64,000 nucleotides of DNA from Gaertneriomyces semiglobifer. Taxonomy: Eukaryota > Chytridiomycota > Chytridiomycetes > Spizellomycetales > Spizellomycetaceae. Below are positions 63,709-64,000 of the stretch, one piece after another. Numbering within the stretch: position 1 is the first letter of the stretch; every line of letters begins with the position of its first letter. Where the stretch lies: positions 1 to 64,000 of the forward strand of contig JAHLKF010000041.1 in the NCBI GenBank assembly GCA_025558075.1. The letters are read 5' to 3'. The position numbers were made by a program, and so were the translations under genes. The notes under the pieces are model-generated. The model ran no database searches and was not told the origin of the DNA. It saw only the letters and a list, made by a program, of their open reading frames with translations.

Positions 63709-64000
63709 TGTTGGATTTCAACGGTTGTGACTATGTGTCATGACTGGAGATGTGTGTTGTAAGGGGGTCCCGGTGACATACACGTCATAGGGATACCCTA
63801 ACCAGGGCGCACGCTATGACATGAGTTCTTATCCATATCTGCACATACACGTGCGTCATGTGCCCATGAGCACGTGACCCATGTGACTGGATGCCCTAAC
63901 ACCCGACACGTGACCTTTTCCGTCAGGTGGTTCTCTTATGCCGGGCATTCAACTGTACTCTTAGAACCTTAGACTGAATACACATAAGCTTATTAGAAGG
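63709..64000 (+). mobile_element. Possible 5' part of a Copia-type LTR, cut by the window edge
   Basis: The sequence starts TGTTGGATTTCAAC, the usual left end of many Ty1/Copia LTRs. It contains a dense set of CACGTG/CATGTG elements (CACGTG at 63848, 63871 and 63907) and continues with AT-rich sequence including CTTAGAACCTTAGACTGAATACAC, typical of LTR R/U5 regions. The right end, primer-binding site and any internal coding region lie outside the window. Confidence 0.35.

Overview
The window is a gene-dense stretch of a fungal nuclear genome. Genes on both strands are broken by many short introns (mostly about 56-160 nt, GTRNGT donors, YAG acceptors, CTAAC/CTAAA-like branch sites). There are two Pol III tRNA genes and no operons or bacterial signals. 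A PACRGL gene (a protein of the PACRG family of axonemal/basal-body proteins) together with fungal-only families (velvet, Zn2Cys6, HAM1-like, cytochrome b5-acyl-CoA dehydrogenase) points to a flagellated, zoosporic true fungus, most likely a chytrid. This is inferred from gene content and not from a database match.

Layout. 0.4-31.8 kb is a compact housekeeping block: PACRGL, METTL25B-like methyltransferase, GDPD lipase, a small coiled-coil protein, Rab GDI, a four-TM protein, alkyladenine DNA glycosylase, a thimet/saccharolysin-type metallopeptidase, b5-acyl-CoA dehydrogenase, mitochondrial rRNA methyltransferase MRM1, a protein with four SUMO-interacting motifs transcribed divergently from a BRCT-containing family X DNA polymerase, a SelW-like Rdx protein divergent from a METTL21-type methyltransferase, a HAM1-like protein, TTC36, a small membrane protein and a UBZ-finger protein. 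32-43 kb is looser: a VelB-like velvet regulator behind almost 3 kb of low-complexity upstream DNA, a BTB-like acidic protein, and a 1,454-residue RluA/RPUSD1-type pseudouridine synthase whose C-terminal thousand residues are acidic repeats ending in a CaaX box.

43-56 kb is accessory. It holds tRNA-Arg(ACG), a two-TM surface protein with a PPPY tail, a 135-bp tandem repeat in which each unit carries a 33-nt potential mini-exon flanked by good splice sites, and a cluster of four small two-exon genes (plus a relic and an orphan flank) of a protein family I do not recognise. The four genes share promoter, intron and 3' flank, and have diverged by indel and truncation. 57-64 kb holds a Zn2Cys6 regulator, a broken ankyrin-repeat gene associated with a dispersed repeat, a secreted B-lectin/ricin-fold lectin and, at the right edge, a possible LTR.

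Functional links supported by the sequence are limited. The SIM protein, Pol X, the glycosylase and perhaps the UBZ protein are all genome-maintenance proteins, and the first two share a 273-bp divergent promoter. The rest is ordinary linkage. Exon boundaries were worked out by hand from splice consensus and family alignment from memory; individual ends may be off by a base or a codon.
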